Assembly (NCBI GenBank): GCA_003284215.1
Contig: QBVW01000008.1
Coordinates: forward strand, 1-62,590
From: SAR86 cluster bacterium AG-313-D11
Lineage (GTDB): Bacteria > Pseudomonadota > Gammaproteobacteria > Magnimaribacterales > D2472
DNA length: 62,590 nucleotides
Direction: 5' to 3'
Shown here: positions 26,433 through 35,390 of the stretch, in pieces
How the letters are laid out: each line of letters opens with the position of its first letter
How positions within the stretch are numbered: position 1 is the first letter of the stretch
Notes under the pieces: model-generated
What the model was told of the DNA's origin: nothing
Database searches by the model: none
What the model saw: the letters and a program-made list of their open reading frames with translations, nothing else
Position numbers and translations under genes: made by a program

Positions 26433-26463
26433 AAGAAAAGCTGATGTCTTATCAGCTTTTCTT
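26433..26463 (-). terminator. Rho-independent terminator after the Deg protease gene
   Basis: A perfect 13-bp stem (26433-26445 with 26451-26463) around a 5-base loop. The arms carry A/T runs, so it can end transcripts on the minus strand from the rpoE-rseA-deg unit before lepA. It could also work in the other direction. Confidence 0.75.
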
Positions 26464-26480
26464 ATATATTTAGGATGGAT

Positions 26481-27878
26481 TTAATCTACGGTTACTGCAA
26501 CAAAGAATCTATTGTTATTTCTACGTCCTACAATTGCTAATTTGTCACCTTCATCAAATTGCTCAATTAATTCAGCAAAAGATTCTGCATCCTCTATAGC
26601 GTAGCGCTTACCTTGAGAAATAACTTCAGTAATAATATCTCCTCTGGTTAATTTTCCAAATGCAGGAGATCCATTATTTACCCTTAAAACTAAAACTCCA
26701 TTTTTGGGATCATTTGGCCGAGAGTTATCCTCGGACAGATCTTCAATCTTTAGTCCCAATGGGTCAGTGGAAATTTCAGTTTTGGCTGGGATGAATGTTC
26801 TTTCATCAGCAGGTAGTTCGCCTAGAACAAATCTTAAATTAACATTTTTTCCATCTCGAATAATCTTTGCACTTGCATTAGTTTTTGGCTGAATTCTTCC
26901 AACAACATGAGGCAAGTCTGATCCAAATTTTATTTCTTTTCCATTAAATTCAATGATCACGTCTCCTGCTTGAAGACCAGCATCATCTCCAGATTCACCC
27001 TTCTCAACATCAGTAATTAGTGCTCCGTAGGGTTTTTCCATGCTCAGCGCCTCAGCAAGATCATTATCAACCTCTCCAACCCTGACACCAAGATATCCAC
27101 GAGCAACACTTCCATCTTCAATAATCTGACTAGCTACTTCCATTGCAACATCTATTGGAATAGCGAATGCAAGGCCTTGATAGCCTCCACTCCGGGAATA
27201 GATTTGGGAGTTAATTCCAACAACCCTTCCATTTAAATCAAATAATGGTCCTCCAGAGTTCCCAGGATTAATTGCAACATCAGTCTGAATAAATGGAACA
27301 TAATTTCCGATGTTTTGATTCTGAATGCTCCTTCCCTTGGCGCTCACAATTCCAGCAGTAACTGAAAAATCAAAGGAAAATGGAGATCCAATTGCAACAA
27401 CCCAATCTCCAACCTTAAGTTTTTCACTTTCGCCAATGGAGACTTTTGGTAAATTTTTACCTTTAATCTTTAAAACAGCCAGATCTGATAAAGGATCAAT
27501 GCCAACCACCTCAGCAGAAAACTCTCTTCTATCGTTTAAAGAAACAGTGATTTCCTCAGCCTCATCAACAACATGAAAGTTTGTTAATAAATAGCCATCT
27601 TGAAAAATGAAACCAGAGCCATATGCTACAGCCTCTCTTGTTTCAGGCTGTTGAGGCTGAGGAAAGCCTCTACCTCTGGGAATTCCAAAGAATCTTTCAA
27701 ATTCATCAAACCCTCTCATTGAATTCTGCATTTTTACTTCTTTGCGAGAAGTTATATTTACAACCGCAGGTGCAGAAGCTTCAACCAGTTCTGAGATATT
27801 AGACGGCAATGCTGCATTCAATAAAGATGTAAATCCTAGAACGAATAAAAGAGCAACCTTATTTTTAAAAAGATTCAT
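26481..27878 (-). CDS. Periplasmic Do-family serine protease (DegP/MucD type)
   Basis: 465 residues with a Sec signal peptide (cut near NAALP, about residue 22). Trypsin-like catalytic triad His102 (LLTNFHVV), Asp132 (DPLSDLAV) and Ser208 (NPGNSGGP), followed by two PDZ domains (about 260-350 and 375-460). Degrades misfolded envelope proteins. Its position right after rpoE-rseA matches mucD of pseudomonads. Confidence 0.94.
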   Translation of the reverse strand: MNLFKNKVALLFVLGFTSLLNAALPSNISELVEASAPAVVNITSRKEVKMQNSMRGFDEFERFFGIPRGRGFPQPQQPETREAVAYGSGFIFQDGYLLTNFHVVDEAEEITVSLNDRREFSAEVVGIDPLSDLAVLKIKGKNLPKVSIGESEKLKVGDWVVAIGSPFSFDFSVTAGIVSAKGRSIQNQNIGNYVPFIQTDVAINPGNSGGPLFDLNGRVVGINSQIYSRSGGYQGLAFAIPIDVAMEVASQIIEDGSVARGYLGVRVGEVDNDLAEALSMEKPYGALITDVEKGESGDDAGLQAGDVIIEFNGKEIKFGSDLPHVVGRIQPKTNASAKIIRDGKNVNLRFVLGELPADERTFIPAKTEISTDPLGLKIEDLSEDNSRPNDPKNGVLVLRVNNGSPAFGKLTRGDIITEVISQGKRYAIEDAESFAELIEQFDEGDKLAIVGRRNNNRFFVAVTVD

Positions 27879-27879
27879 G

Positions 27880-28572
27880 TTAATTCCTTTGATAAATTAA
27901 TTGGATCATGGGGTCAGCTACTGACGGAGGAACATCTCCATATGCAGTTAACAGCCTCCCATCTTGCAATGGAATTATATAAATCCAATTATTATTTGCT
28001 TTAAAGTATTTTACCTTTTTAATACCAAGTTGTTTATTTTCAAGATGAAAGAATAAATTATTTCTACCATTTGAGTATTGATTGGGGTTATTTGGATTGA
28101 CCGAAAAGCCTACTGGAATCCAATTTTTAGAAACCTGCTGAGAGTTATTGGATTGATTAGATTGCATAATATTAATTATATGCTCCATTATATTTTGATC
28201 AGCATTTAACAATTGATTTTTAGCCTGATCACTTGAAAGTGCAGATGAAAGCTGCAGCGAAGTATTTCTATCAACTTCAAAACGATCATTATCAACCTGA
28301 TACAAAATTATTATTGTAATCATGACGGTTGCCGCAGCTGTTACCAAATTGCTCATCACAGGGTTAATCTTGCTGAGATAATCTCTTAAAAATGAGACTT
28401 TTAGATTTTTTTGTTTTGAATGCCTTTGAACCACATCTGAAATATGTCCAAATTTTTGGAAAGTTTCTTTCAGGCTTTCATTTGCATTCATCTGAGCAAG
28501 GCTCTCTTGCGTGTCTGAAGATGAAAGCTCGCCATCATACAAAGCAGATAATTTTTCTAGGTCTTTATCCAT
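27880..28572 (-). CDS. Sigma-E anti-sigma factor, RseA N-terminus with RseB-like C-terminal domain
   Basis: 230 residues. The N-terminus (MDKDLEKLSALYDGEL) is the RseA sigma-binding domain; one membrane helix lies at 73-92; the C-terminus would be periplasmic. Residues about 151-226 (WIPVGF, then YSNGRNNLFFHLE, then GDVPPSVAD) line up by eye with the end of RseB/MucB (W-x-P-x-GF, YSDG, GE[VI]PP-[AP]-TA). No separate rseB is present between this gene and the protease. Overlaps rpoE by 8 bases. RseA assignment is firm; the RseB part is a visual comparison. Confidence 0.8.
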   Translation of the reverse strand: MDKDLEKLSALYDGELSSSDTQESLAQMNANESLKETFQKFGHISDVVQRHSKQKNLKVSFLRDYLSKINPVMSNLVTAAATVMITIIILYQVDNDRFEVDRNTSLQLSSALSSDQAKNQLLNADQNIMEHIINIMQSNQSNNSQQVSKNWIPVGFSVNPNNPNQYSNGRNNLFFHLENKQLGIKKVKYFKANNNWIYIIPLQDGRLLTAYGDVPPSVADPMIQLIYQRN

Positions 28573-29158
28573 TTAAAATATTCTCCTGATTCATATATTC
28601 TAGTATTAATTGTCTTGCTCTAAATATTCTAGATCTTACCGTTCCAATTGGACATCTAAGAATTTGAGATATCTCATCATAGGTTCTTCCATCAATCTCT
28701 CTTAATGTAAAAGCTGTTTTAGTATCAGTATCAAGAGTTTGAATGAATTCCATGATCTTGTTTTCTGATTCCATGGCTATAAGCTCAGTTTCTGGTGAAA
28801 GATACTGAGGGACGTCATGTTCATTTTGATCTAAGGAGTCAGTAATCTTTGAGCTTTTGGAAAAGCTGCTGGCAAAATCATTCTTTGCAAGGTTTATTCC
28901 GATCCTATAAATCCATGTAAAAAGAGCACTATCGCCTCTGAAAGAGTCAATTTTTTGCCACACTCTAATGAATGTTTTTTGGCATAACTCCTCAGCTTGA
29001 TCACGAGATTTTGTGTATCCAATTAAAGAAGACATAAGTTTTGGTTGATACTTTAGAACCATGGCTTCAAATGCCATTTTGTTTCCAGCTTTAATTTCAT
29101 TTACAAACACTTCATCCCCTTTATTCTTTTTCATATGTTTAATTGATAATTTTGACAA
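28565..29158 (-). CDS. rpoE: ECF sigma factor RpoE (sigma-E)
   Basis: 197 residues with sigma-70 region 2 (AEELCQKTFIRVWQKIDSF, FTWIYRIGINLAKN) and region 4 (AFTLREIDGRTYDEIS, CPIGTVRSRIFRARQ). Directs the envelope-stress regulon and is held by the membrane anti-sigma encoded next. A GGAACTT at 29205-29199, 41 bases before the start, equals the sigma-E -35 consensus, though no good -10 follows at the expected spacing; autoregulation is likely but not proven. Confidence 0.94.
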   Translation of the reverse strand: MSKLSIKHMKKNKGDEVFVNEIKAGNKMAFEAMVLKYQPKLMSSLIGYTKSRDQAEELCQKTFIRVWQKIDSFRGDSALFTWIYRIGINLAKNDFASSFSKSSKITDSLDQNEHDVPQYLSPETELIAMESENKIMEFIQTLDTDTKTAFTLREIDGRTYDEISQILRCPIGTVRSRIFRARQLILEYMNQENILNG

Positions 29159-29176
29159 AGGTGGAATGAAATAGTT

Positions 29177-29425
29177 TCACTTATGTATGAAGTTTTTTAA
29201 GTTCCTTAAAATGAAGCTCTCTTTCTCGGGGCTATTTAAAGATTCATTCTTAAATATAAAATCATAAAGAAGCTGGTCTTCAAGGTCTAAAATACTATTA
29301 AACATCTCAAAATCCTCTTTAGAAAGGGAATCCAACTTATCTTCACTGTATCTCCTAAATAGCAGATCAAGCTCCCTCAGGCCTCTTCTGCACTTCCATT
29401 TTGTTTTATTGATGTCTGTATTCAT
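29177..29425 (-). CDS. sdhE: FAD assembly factor SdhE
   Basis: 82 residues. Contains the RRGLRELD motif typical of SdhE/YgfY (Arg-Gly used in flavinylation of succinate dehydrogenase) and an acidic helical remainder. Divergent from ygfZ, as in many gammaproteobacteria, and just upstream of rpoE. Confidence 0.88.
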   Translation of the reverse strand: MNTDINKTKWKCRRGLRELDLLFRRYSEDKLDSLSKEDFEMFNSILDLEDQLLYDFIFKNESLNSPEKESFILRNLKNFIHK

Positions 29426-29471
29426 TTTTAATCTAATATAGTATCTTTATTAAAATTGTTAATTAAATAAA

Positions 29472-30230
29472 TTGTTAAATTCTGAGTTTATAAAATATGG
29501 AGCTGTAAATCTTGAGGATATTACAGCAATTCATCTTAATGGTGATTTTGACTCCGTCTTAAATCTTTTACAAGGACAGGTCACGTCAGATTGTACTTTA
29601 GTTAATGAAAAAACAGGTCAAATCTCATCTTTGTGCAATGAAAAAGGTTTTATTTTATGCAACTTTGAAATTATTTTTGATCAAAATAAGTGGCTGATCA
29701 TCATTGAAAAAAACCTAAAGGATATTTTTTTAAAAGAAATGTCTAAATTTTTACCATTTTATAAAGTTTCAGTTGAGCTCATCACGGCTAAAGTTATCGG
29801 TTTTACAAGAAAAAAAGATCAAGCAATGCTTCCAAATGAGCATCTCATTTTAAGTTCAGATCTAGCATCTTTATCATTATTAATTGATGGAAATGATGAA
29901 TATTCAAACGATTTGGATGCTATCAGCTTTGATAATTGGTCTATAAATCGAAAAATTATGGGTGATCATCTAATTCAACTTGAAGAAACGGGTAAGTACA
30001 GACCTCATGAGTTAGGACAACACAATACCAGGGTTAGTTTTAACAAGGGCTGTTTTAAAGGACAAGAAATAATTGCACGAATGGAATATTTGGGAAAATT
30101 AAAAAAAGAAACTAGATTAATTATTCATTCCAATCGAAAAGAAGTCTCTGAATTTATAGTTATTGGTCAGAGTTACCTATACAAAGAAACAATTTTTTCA
30201 TCTTGCCTTGGAAAGATAGACCGTTTTTGA
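29472..30230 (+). CDS. ygfZ: Folate-binding protein YgfZ
   Basis: 252 residues from a TTG at 29472 (no ATG nearby fits). Shares the aminomethyltransferase-like fold; the signature KGCFKGQEIIAR with its conserved Cys is present near 193-204. Assists iron-sulfur enzymes such as MiaB. It is shorter than Escherichia coli YgfZ (about 326), mainly at the C-terminal barrel. Confidence 0.88.
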   Translation: MLNSEFIKYGAVNLEDITAIHLNGDFDSVLNLLQGQVTSDCTLVNEKTGQISSLCNEKGFILCNFEIIFDQNKWLIIIEKNLKDIFLKEMSKFLPFYKVSVELITAKVIGFTRKKDQAMLPNEHLILSSDLASLSLLIDGNDEYSNDLDAISFDNWSINRKIMGDHLIQLEETGKYRPHELGQHNTRVSFNKGCFKGQEIIARMEYLGKLKKETRLIIHSNRKEVSEFIVIGQSYLYKETIFSSCLGKIDRF

Positions 30231-30236
30231 AATAAA

Positions 30237-30911
30237 TTAATCCAGTTCCCAATTAATTTCACGGGAGCCATTCTCTTTTAATATTTTATTGATTTCTGAA
30301 AAATGATTGCAGCCAAAAAATCCCCTATAAGCAGAAAGAGGAGATGGATGAGGAGCACATAAAATTGTATTTTCCCTTTTATCAATTAAGTGAAATTTTT
30401 TTTGAGCGATATTGCCCCATAATACAAAAATCATATTTCCTCTTAGACTCAACTGAGAAATAATTTTATTAGTTAATTGTTCCCAACCAAATTCCTGATG
30501 TGAGTTTGGTCTTCCTTGCTCAACTGTTAGAATAGAATTTAATAATAATATTTTTTGTTTAGCCCAAAAAGTTAAATCACCATGAGAGGAAATGGGAATA
30601 TTTAAATCATTTTTGAGCTCAAGAAAAATATTTTTTAGAGATGGGGGAATCGCAATTTTTTTATTAACTGAAAAAGATAATCCGTTTGCTTGTCCAAGTC
30701 CATGGTAAGGATCTTGACCTAAAATTAATATTTTAGCCTCCTTAAAATGAACCAATTCCAGCGCACGAAATACAGAGTTAATTGGTGGAAAAATGTTCGC
30801 ATTTCCAGTATTTAATTTTGAAAATTTTGAATCAATCTCATCCAAAAAATCTTGACAAAATCCTTTACCAAGTGGCTCTATCCATGTATCGGGAAAATTA
30901 AAAATATTCAA
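30237..30911 (-). CDS. ung: Uracil-DNA glycosylase
   Basis: 224 residues, family 1 UDG. Water-activating Asp67 in GQDPYHG (65-71) and the DNA-intercalation loop HPSPLSAYRGFFG near 186-198 are intact. Removes uracil from DNA. Convergent with ygfZ (6-base gap). Confidence 0.96.
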   Translation of the reverse strand: MNIFNFPDTWIEPLGKGFCQDFLDEIDSKFSKLNTGNANIFPPINSVFRALELVHFKEAKILILGQDPYHGLGQANGLSFSVNKKIAIPPSLKNIFLELKNDLNIPISSHGDLTFWAKQKILLLNSILTVEQGRPNSHQEFGWEQLTNKIISQLSLRGNMIFVLWGNIAQKKFHLIDKRENTILCAPHPSPLSAYRGFFGCNHFSEINKILKENGSREINWELD

Positions 30912-31216
30912 AAAAATTACTCTAAAAAGTGATTAAATTTTATCCACAGAAACTGTGGATAAAGCTTGGGATAACTTAATATTCTTATATTTTAGACTGA
31001 TTTAATAAGGTTTCATGCAAATTGGTCAAAAACTAATCAATTAATAAAAAAATGACCTTATATCAGTAATTTATAATACATTTAGGTGAAACTAATGCAT
31101 ATTTCAGCAAGTATTAATGCGGTCCCAATAACACTATTTTTGTCTGTGGGCAAGTATTTTTTTAAAAAAAAATAACTTAGAATAGATCACCTTTATAGCA
31201 ACCATAAGTAATCCAT
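30912..31216. other. 305-base AT-rich intergenic region between ung and the OYE gene
   Basis: Holds a palindrome of two inverted DnaA-box sequences at 30939-30963 and otherwise AT-rich DNA without an open frame that looks coding. It must contain the divergent promoters of ung and the flavin oxidoreductase gene; I cannot pick a convincing -35/-10 pair. Confidence 0.6.
30939..30963. promoter_or_regulatory. Palindrome of two inverted consensus DnaA boxes
   Basis: TTATCCACA at 30940-30948 and its reverse complement at 30954-30962 form a perfect 11-bp inverted repeat with a 3-base spacer. Each half equals the strict 9-mer DnaA box. It lies 29 bases before the ung start. Confidence 0.7.
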
Positions 31217-32323
31217 ATGAATGATCAAAAAAACACTCTTTTTTCTGAATACAATATGAATGGTTTAACACTCAGAAATAGAGTTGTCATGGCTCCCATG
31301 ACAAGGAATCTTTCGCCAAATGGTATACCTAAAGACTATGCTCCAACATACTACGCACGAAGGGCTCAAGGTGGTGTGGGTCTGATACTAACAGAGGGAG
31401 TGGAAGTAAGTCATCGAGCTGCAAGCGGTTACCCCAATTGTCCAAATTTAGAAACAGATGATGCAAAAAAAATGTGGGAAAAGGTTGTATCTGAAGTTCA
31501 TAAAAATAATTCATCTATCTTCTGTCAGCTCTGGCATGTAGGTGGAATTAGAAAGCCAGGCATGCCCCCTTCACCAGAAGTACCAGGATTTACTCCATCA
31601 GGTTATGTTGTTCCAAATAAAAAAGTTGCGCATGAAATGACGCATGAGGAAATCAAAGAATTAATCGAAGTGTATTCTGAGGATGCAAAGATTTGTGAGG
31701 AAATTGGATTTGATGGAGTAGAGATTCATGGTGCACATGGATATTTAATTGATCAGTTTTTTTGGGATCAAATCAATTTAAGAACTGATGAATATGGTGG
31801 CTCCATTAAAAATAGATCCAGGCTCGCCAAAGAAATCCTTGAGGCATCACAGAAGATAACATCTGATAGTTTTAAAGTTGGTATAAGGGTTTCCCAATGG
31901 AAGCAACAGGACTACGAAGCAAAAATTACATCAGATGCTGATGAATTAAATAATTTTTTTAATATCTTAAAAAATGCAGGGGCTGATTTTATTCACTGCA
32001 GTAATCGTCGTTTCTGGGAAGGAGAATTTGAACCTAAAGGCTTAAACTTGGCTGGAATTGCAAAAAAAGCAACAGGACTTCCAACTATAAGTGTAGGCAG
32101 TGTTGGTTTGGATAAAGATTTTATTAAACTCTATTCTGGCGACCATAAAACTCAAACTGCAGATTTAAATATCCTTCATGAGAAACTTAATAAGTATGAA
32201 TTTGATCTAATTGCAGTTGGAAGAGCGCTTCTATCTGATCCTGATTGGGCAAATAAAGTTCAAGATGGAAAAGAGGATCAAATTGTGCCCTTTGACAAGA
32301 GCTTTGTTGAAAATTACGTATAG
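31217..32323 (+). CDS. Old-yellow-enzyme family NADH:flavin oxidoreductase
   Basis: 368 residues, FMN-binding TIM barrel. Family blocks: NRVVMAPMTRN at 21-31, the His/His pair region GVEIHGAHGYLIDQFFWDQ, and NLRTDEYGGS. Such ene-reductases reduce activated C=C bonds with NAD(P)H; the natural substrate is unknown. No 4Fe-4S Cys cluster as in dienoyl-CoA reductases. Stands alone, 3 bases before the convergent serA stop. Confidence 0.88.
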   Translation: MNDQKNTLFSEYNMNGLTLRNRVVMAPMTRNLSPNGIPKDYAPTYYARRAQGGVGLILTEGVEVSHRAASGYPNCPNLETDDAKKMWEKVVSEVHKNNSSIFCQLWHVGGIRKPGMPPSPEVPGFTPSGYVVPNKKVAHEMTHEEIKELIEVYSEDAKICEEIGFDGVEIHGAHGYLIDQFFWDQINLRTDEYGGSIKNRSRLAKEILEASQKITSDSFKVGIRVSQWKQQDYEAKITSDADELNNFFNILKNAGADFIHCSNRRFWEGEFEPKGLNLAGIAKKATGLPTISVGSVGLDKDFIKLYSGDHKTQTADLNILHEKLNKYEFDLIAVGRALLSDPDWANKVQDGKEDQIVPFDKSFVENYV

Positions 32324-32326
32324 ATT

Positions 32327-33511
32327 TTAATCGCTTATATTTAAAGATCGTACACTCATTACATGCTCTACTGATCGAAGTTGGCTAATAAGTTCTTCAC
32401 TTGCCTGGCATTCTAGGTCAATTAAGTTGATGGCTATTTCATCTCTACTTTTATTAGTCATTTCAGCAATATTAATGTTGCAGGCAGCAATTGAATCAGC
32501 AATTTTACTAATCATGCCTGGTTCATTGTAATTAATAATTACTAAGCGATGATTGGTGCCTCTTGAAAGTGAAATTCTTGGAAAATTTACTGAGTTCAAG
32601 ATTGTGCCATCTTTAAGATAATTAACCATTTGATTTGCGGCCATCACTGCACAATTTACCTCTGCTTCTTTTGTACTAGCGCCTAAATGAGGCAATAACA
32701 CTACATCATTCTTTTCTGCCGAACGTTTAATAAGTTCTGGTGTTGGAAAATCTGTAACAAAACTTCCTAAATTTCCATGCTCAAGATCTGCTATTACATC
32801 TTTGGTATTAACTATGCCTCCTCTCGATAAGTTAATCAGCCTTGCACCATTTTTGAATTTTTTAAGATTAGAGTCGTTGATAAGATTTTTTGTAGCTTCA
32901 ACAAGCGGTACATGAAGAGAAACATAATCCGATTGTTGCAAAAGAGCTTCCATGGTTTCAGCTTTTTCAACCTCACGAGGTAACCTCCATGCGCCCTCAA
33001 TTGAAATGTAGGGATCATATCCCACTAATTTCATTCCAAGTGTATGGGCTGCTTGCGCAAGCATTGAGCCAATTGATCCAAGTCCAACTATTCCAAGGGT
33101 TTTTCCAGTTAGCTCATTACCTGCAAATGTTTTTTTTTGGGCTTCCATCGCCTTATTGAGAGCTTCAAAGTCTTCAAGCTCAAGACTTTTTGCAAATTCA
33201 ATGCCTTCAATGATGCCCCGAGAGGAAAGCAACATTCCGCATATTACGAGCTCTTTAACCGCATTTGCATTTGCACCAGGTGTGTTGAATACAACAATTC
33301 CTTTTTTGGTTGCTTCATCTATTGCTATATTATTCGTACCTGCACCCGCCCGAGCTATGCATAAAAGATTATCCTGAAAATCATCCTTTTCAAGAATATG
33401 GCTTCTAAGCAAAATCCCTTCCGGATTGTCAGATATTTCATTGAATTCGTTTTTGCGAAGAATCTCCAAGCCATCTTCAGCAATATTATTGAAAGTTTTA
33501 AAATTAAACAT
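32327..33511 (-). CDS. serA: D-3-phosphoglycerate dehydrogenase
   Basis: 394 residues. Oxidises 3-phosphoglycerate, first step of serine synthesis. NAD-binding GLGSIGSMLAQAA, catalytic Arg in LSRGGIVN, and His in LLPHLGASTKEAE; a C-terminal ACT domain (about 320-392) suggests serine feedback. Confidence 0.92.
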   Translation of the reverse strand: MFNFKTFNNIAEDGLEILRKNEFNEISDNPEGILLRSHILEKDDFQDNLLCIARAGAGTNNIAIDEATKKGIVVFNTPGANANAVKELVICGMLLSSRGIIEGIEFAKSLELEDFEALNKAMEAQKKTFAGNELTGKTLGIVGLGSIGSMLAQAAHTLGMKLVGYDPYISIEGAWRLPREVEKAETMEALLQQSDYVSLHVPLVEATKNLINDSNLKKFKNGARLINLSRGGIVNTKDVIADLEHGNLGSFVTDFPTPELIKRSAEKNDVVLLPHLGASTKEAEVNCAVMAANQMVNYLKDGTILNSVNFPRISLSRGTNHRLVIINYNEPGMISKIADSIAACNINIAEMTNKSRDEIAINLIDLECQASEELISQLRSVEHVMSVRSLNISD

Positions 33512-33672
33512 CTTTACCAGTTAGGGGGCTTGGTTATTTGAGGAACAAGTTTATTACAATAAGTCCCAAACAAAAACATTAAATAACATAAATTTTAAAA
33601 TATCTCGTGTAGGAGGCTCAGAAAACCCCATAGAGAAATTTTTTGTTAATAGATGAATATATGACTACATTT

Positions 33673-35136
33673 TTAATTGTATGCGTCTAGAAGAAGTCTA
33701 AGTAATTTTCTCCATTCGGTGAGATCCTTTTGATCAAAAACACTATCTCTAGGATGATAAATAGTTGCGCTACCAGAGTGTGTTTTTTGTAAATCATCAA
33801 TAGAAAACACGTTGGCTCCAATTCCTGCAGTAATTGCAGCACCTATAGCTGTTGACTCTAAGCTTGAAGGGACGTGCACTTCTTGGCCTAAAAAGTCTGC
33901 CAGTAATTGACAAAAACTAGTGTTAGCAGCCATACCTCCATCAATCGATAAGTGCTTAACCTCTATACCATCAACCTTTAAAGCTTCTCTGATATCCATC
34001 ACTTGATAGATTAGTGATTTAAATGCGGCTGTAACCATGTCTTGTTTTGTTGAGTCCCTTGTTATGCCATAAAAACCTGCTCTAATTTCTGCATTCCAGT
34101 GAGGGGCTCCTATTCCTGTAAACCCAGGAATAAATAAGACACCATTAGACTCTCCCTTAACATCAAGCAAATCTATGCTATGAGCAGAATCTGAAAAAAA
34201 CTCCATATTATCTCGAAGCCATTGAATAATAGTTCCAGCCGAAAAAATACTTCCTTCTAATGCGTGAGATATATTTCCAGAGAGGCCGTATCCAAGAGTG
34301 CTGAGGAGTCCTGAAGTAGATTGTAAAGATTCATCACCTGTATTTACCATCAAAAAACATCCAGTACCAAATGTTGCTTTCATTTGACCTGATTGAAAAC
34401 ACCTTTGCCCTACTAATGCACTTTGTTGATCTCCAATTACTCCAGTAATTTGAATGCTTTTATCTCCCCTTATGAGGGTCCCATAATTGCTGTCAGAAGA
34501 ATGCACCTCTGGAAGCATTGAGCTTGGAATATTAAAAATTTTAAGAAGTTCTGGATCCCATTGGTTCAGGTGTATGTTATACAGATTGGTTCTAGATGCA
34601 TTTGTGACATCAGTCTTATAAATATTTCCATCCGTTAATTGCCACATTAAATATGTATCTACCGTACCAAACCTTAACTTACCTGCATTGGCTTTGTTTC
34701 TTGCTCCAGCAACATTATCTAAAATCCAAGATATTTTTGTTGATGAGAAATATGGATCAAGCAACAGCCCTGTTGCCTTTTTGATAGCTTCCTCATGCCC
34801 GTTTCGTTTTAGTTGCATGCATTGGTCTGCTGTTCTTCTATCCTGCCAAACAATTGCGTTGTAAATAGGCTCTCCAGAATCTGCATCCCACACCAAGGTT
34901 GTCTCACGCTGATTGGTTATACCAATTGCAGAAACATCTGAACAAGCGTCTAAAACAGGATCAATGGTTGCATAGATAGATCTCATTAATTCCTTAGGCT
35001 CAATCTCCACCCAACCATCATTAGGGTATATCAAAGGATACTCTTTTTGCTCTGAATGCATGATATTTAAATCTTTATCAAACGCCACCGTTCTTGTGCT
35101 AGTTGTACCTTGATCAATAGCTATTAATTCAGACAT
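33673..35136 (-). CDS. glpK: Glycerol kinase
   Basis: 487 residues, FGGY family. N-terminal IDQGTTSTRTVAFD (phosphate loop) and C-terminal IDGGMAANTSFCQ with SLESTAIGAA. Phosphorylates glycerol. Isolated here: no glpF or glpD adjoins. Confidence 0.94.
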   Translation of the reverse strand: MSELIAIDQGTTSTRTVAFDKDLNIMHSEQKEYPLIYPNDGWVEIEPKELMRSIYATIDPVLDACSDVSAIGITNQRETTLVWDADSGEPIYNAIVWQDRRTADQCMQLKRNGHEEAIKKATGLLLDPYFSSTKISWILDNVAGARNKANAGKLRFGTVDTYLMWQLTDGNIYKTDVTNASRTNLYNIHLNQWDPELLKIFNIPSSMLPEVHSSDSNYGTLIRGDKSIQITGVIGDQQSALVGQRCFQSGQMKATFGTGCFLMVNTGDESLQSTSGLLSTLGYGLSGNISHALEGSIFSAGTIIQWLRDNMEFFSDSAHSIDLLDVKGESNGVLFIPGFTGIGAPHWNAEIRAGFYGITRDSTKQDMVTAAFKSLIYQVMDIREALKVDGIEVKHLSIDGGMAANTSFCQLLADFLGQEVHVPSSLESTAIGAAITAGIGANVFSIDDLQKTHSGSATIYHPRDSVFDQKDLTEWRKLLRLLLDAYN

Positions 35137-35157
35137 AAATGCACCAATATTTTAAAG

Positions 35158-35166
35158 TTATCCACA
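35158..35166 (+). promoter_or_regulatory. DnaA box upstream of nrdA (distal)
   Basis: Strict consensus TTATCCACA between glpK and nrdAB. DnaA is known to bind and regulate the Escherichia coli nrd promoter; function here inferred. Confidence 0.55.
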
Positions 35167-35206
35167 ATTTACTCACTTTATTCTCACAATCAATAAACAC
35201 CATTTA

Positions 35207-35252
35207 TACAGCATATTGTGAAAAATTTAAAAGAATTCACAATATATTGTGT
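35207..35252. promoter_or_regulatory. Pair of NrdR boxes upstream of nrdAB
   Basis: Box 2 contains a perfect 14-bp palindrome, CACAATATATTGTG (35238-35251), matching the NrdR consensus. Box 1 (35207-35222, core CAGCATATTGTG) is an imperfect copy exactly 31 bp upstream, three helical turns. NrdR is the ATP/dATP-sensing repressor of ribonucleotide reductase genes and binds such paired, in-phase boxes. Box 2 ends 4 bases before a candidate -35 (TTGCTT, 35256-35261). Confidence 0.8.
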
Positions 35253-35267
35253 TTTTTGCTTGATTAT

Positions 35268-35276
35268 TTATCCACA
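35268..35276 (+). promoter_or_regulatory. DnaA box in the nrdA promoter (proximal)
   Basis: A second strict TTATCCACA, same orientation as 35158-35166, placed between the candidate -35 (35256-35261) and -10 (TAAGAA, 35280-35285), where binding could affect RNA polymerase directly. Confidence 0.55.
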
Positions 35277-35390
35277 ATGTAAGAATATTAGCATTGGTTA
35301 AAGACATTAAGAAAAAAGACGTTTTGACCCCACCCATTGGTAAATACAAAAAAATTTAACCAACGAAAGAAATAAACATAGAGGATAAAA

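Noticed and set aside
30912-31216. Chromosomal origin of replication
   Set aside because: Only two strict DnaA boxes as one palindrome, no box cluster or unwinding repeats, no dnaA/dnaN/mnmG nearby, and no gene-direction switch.
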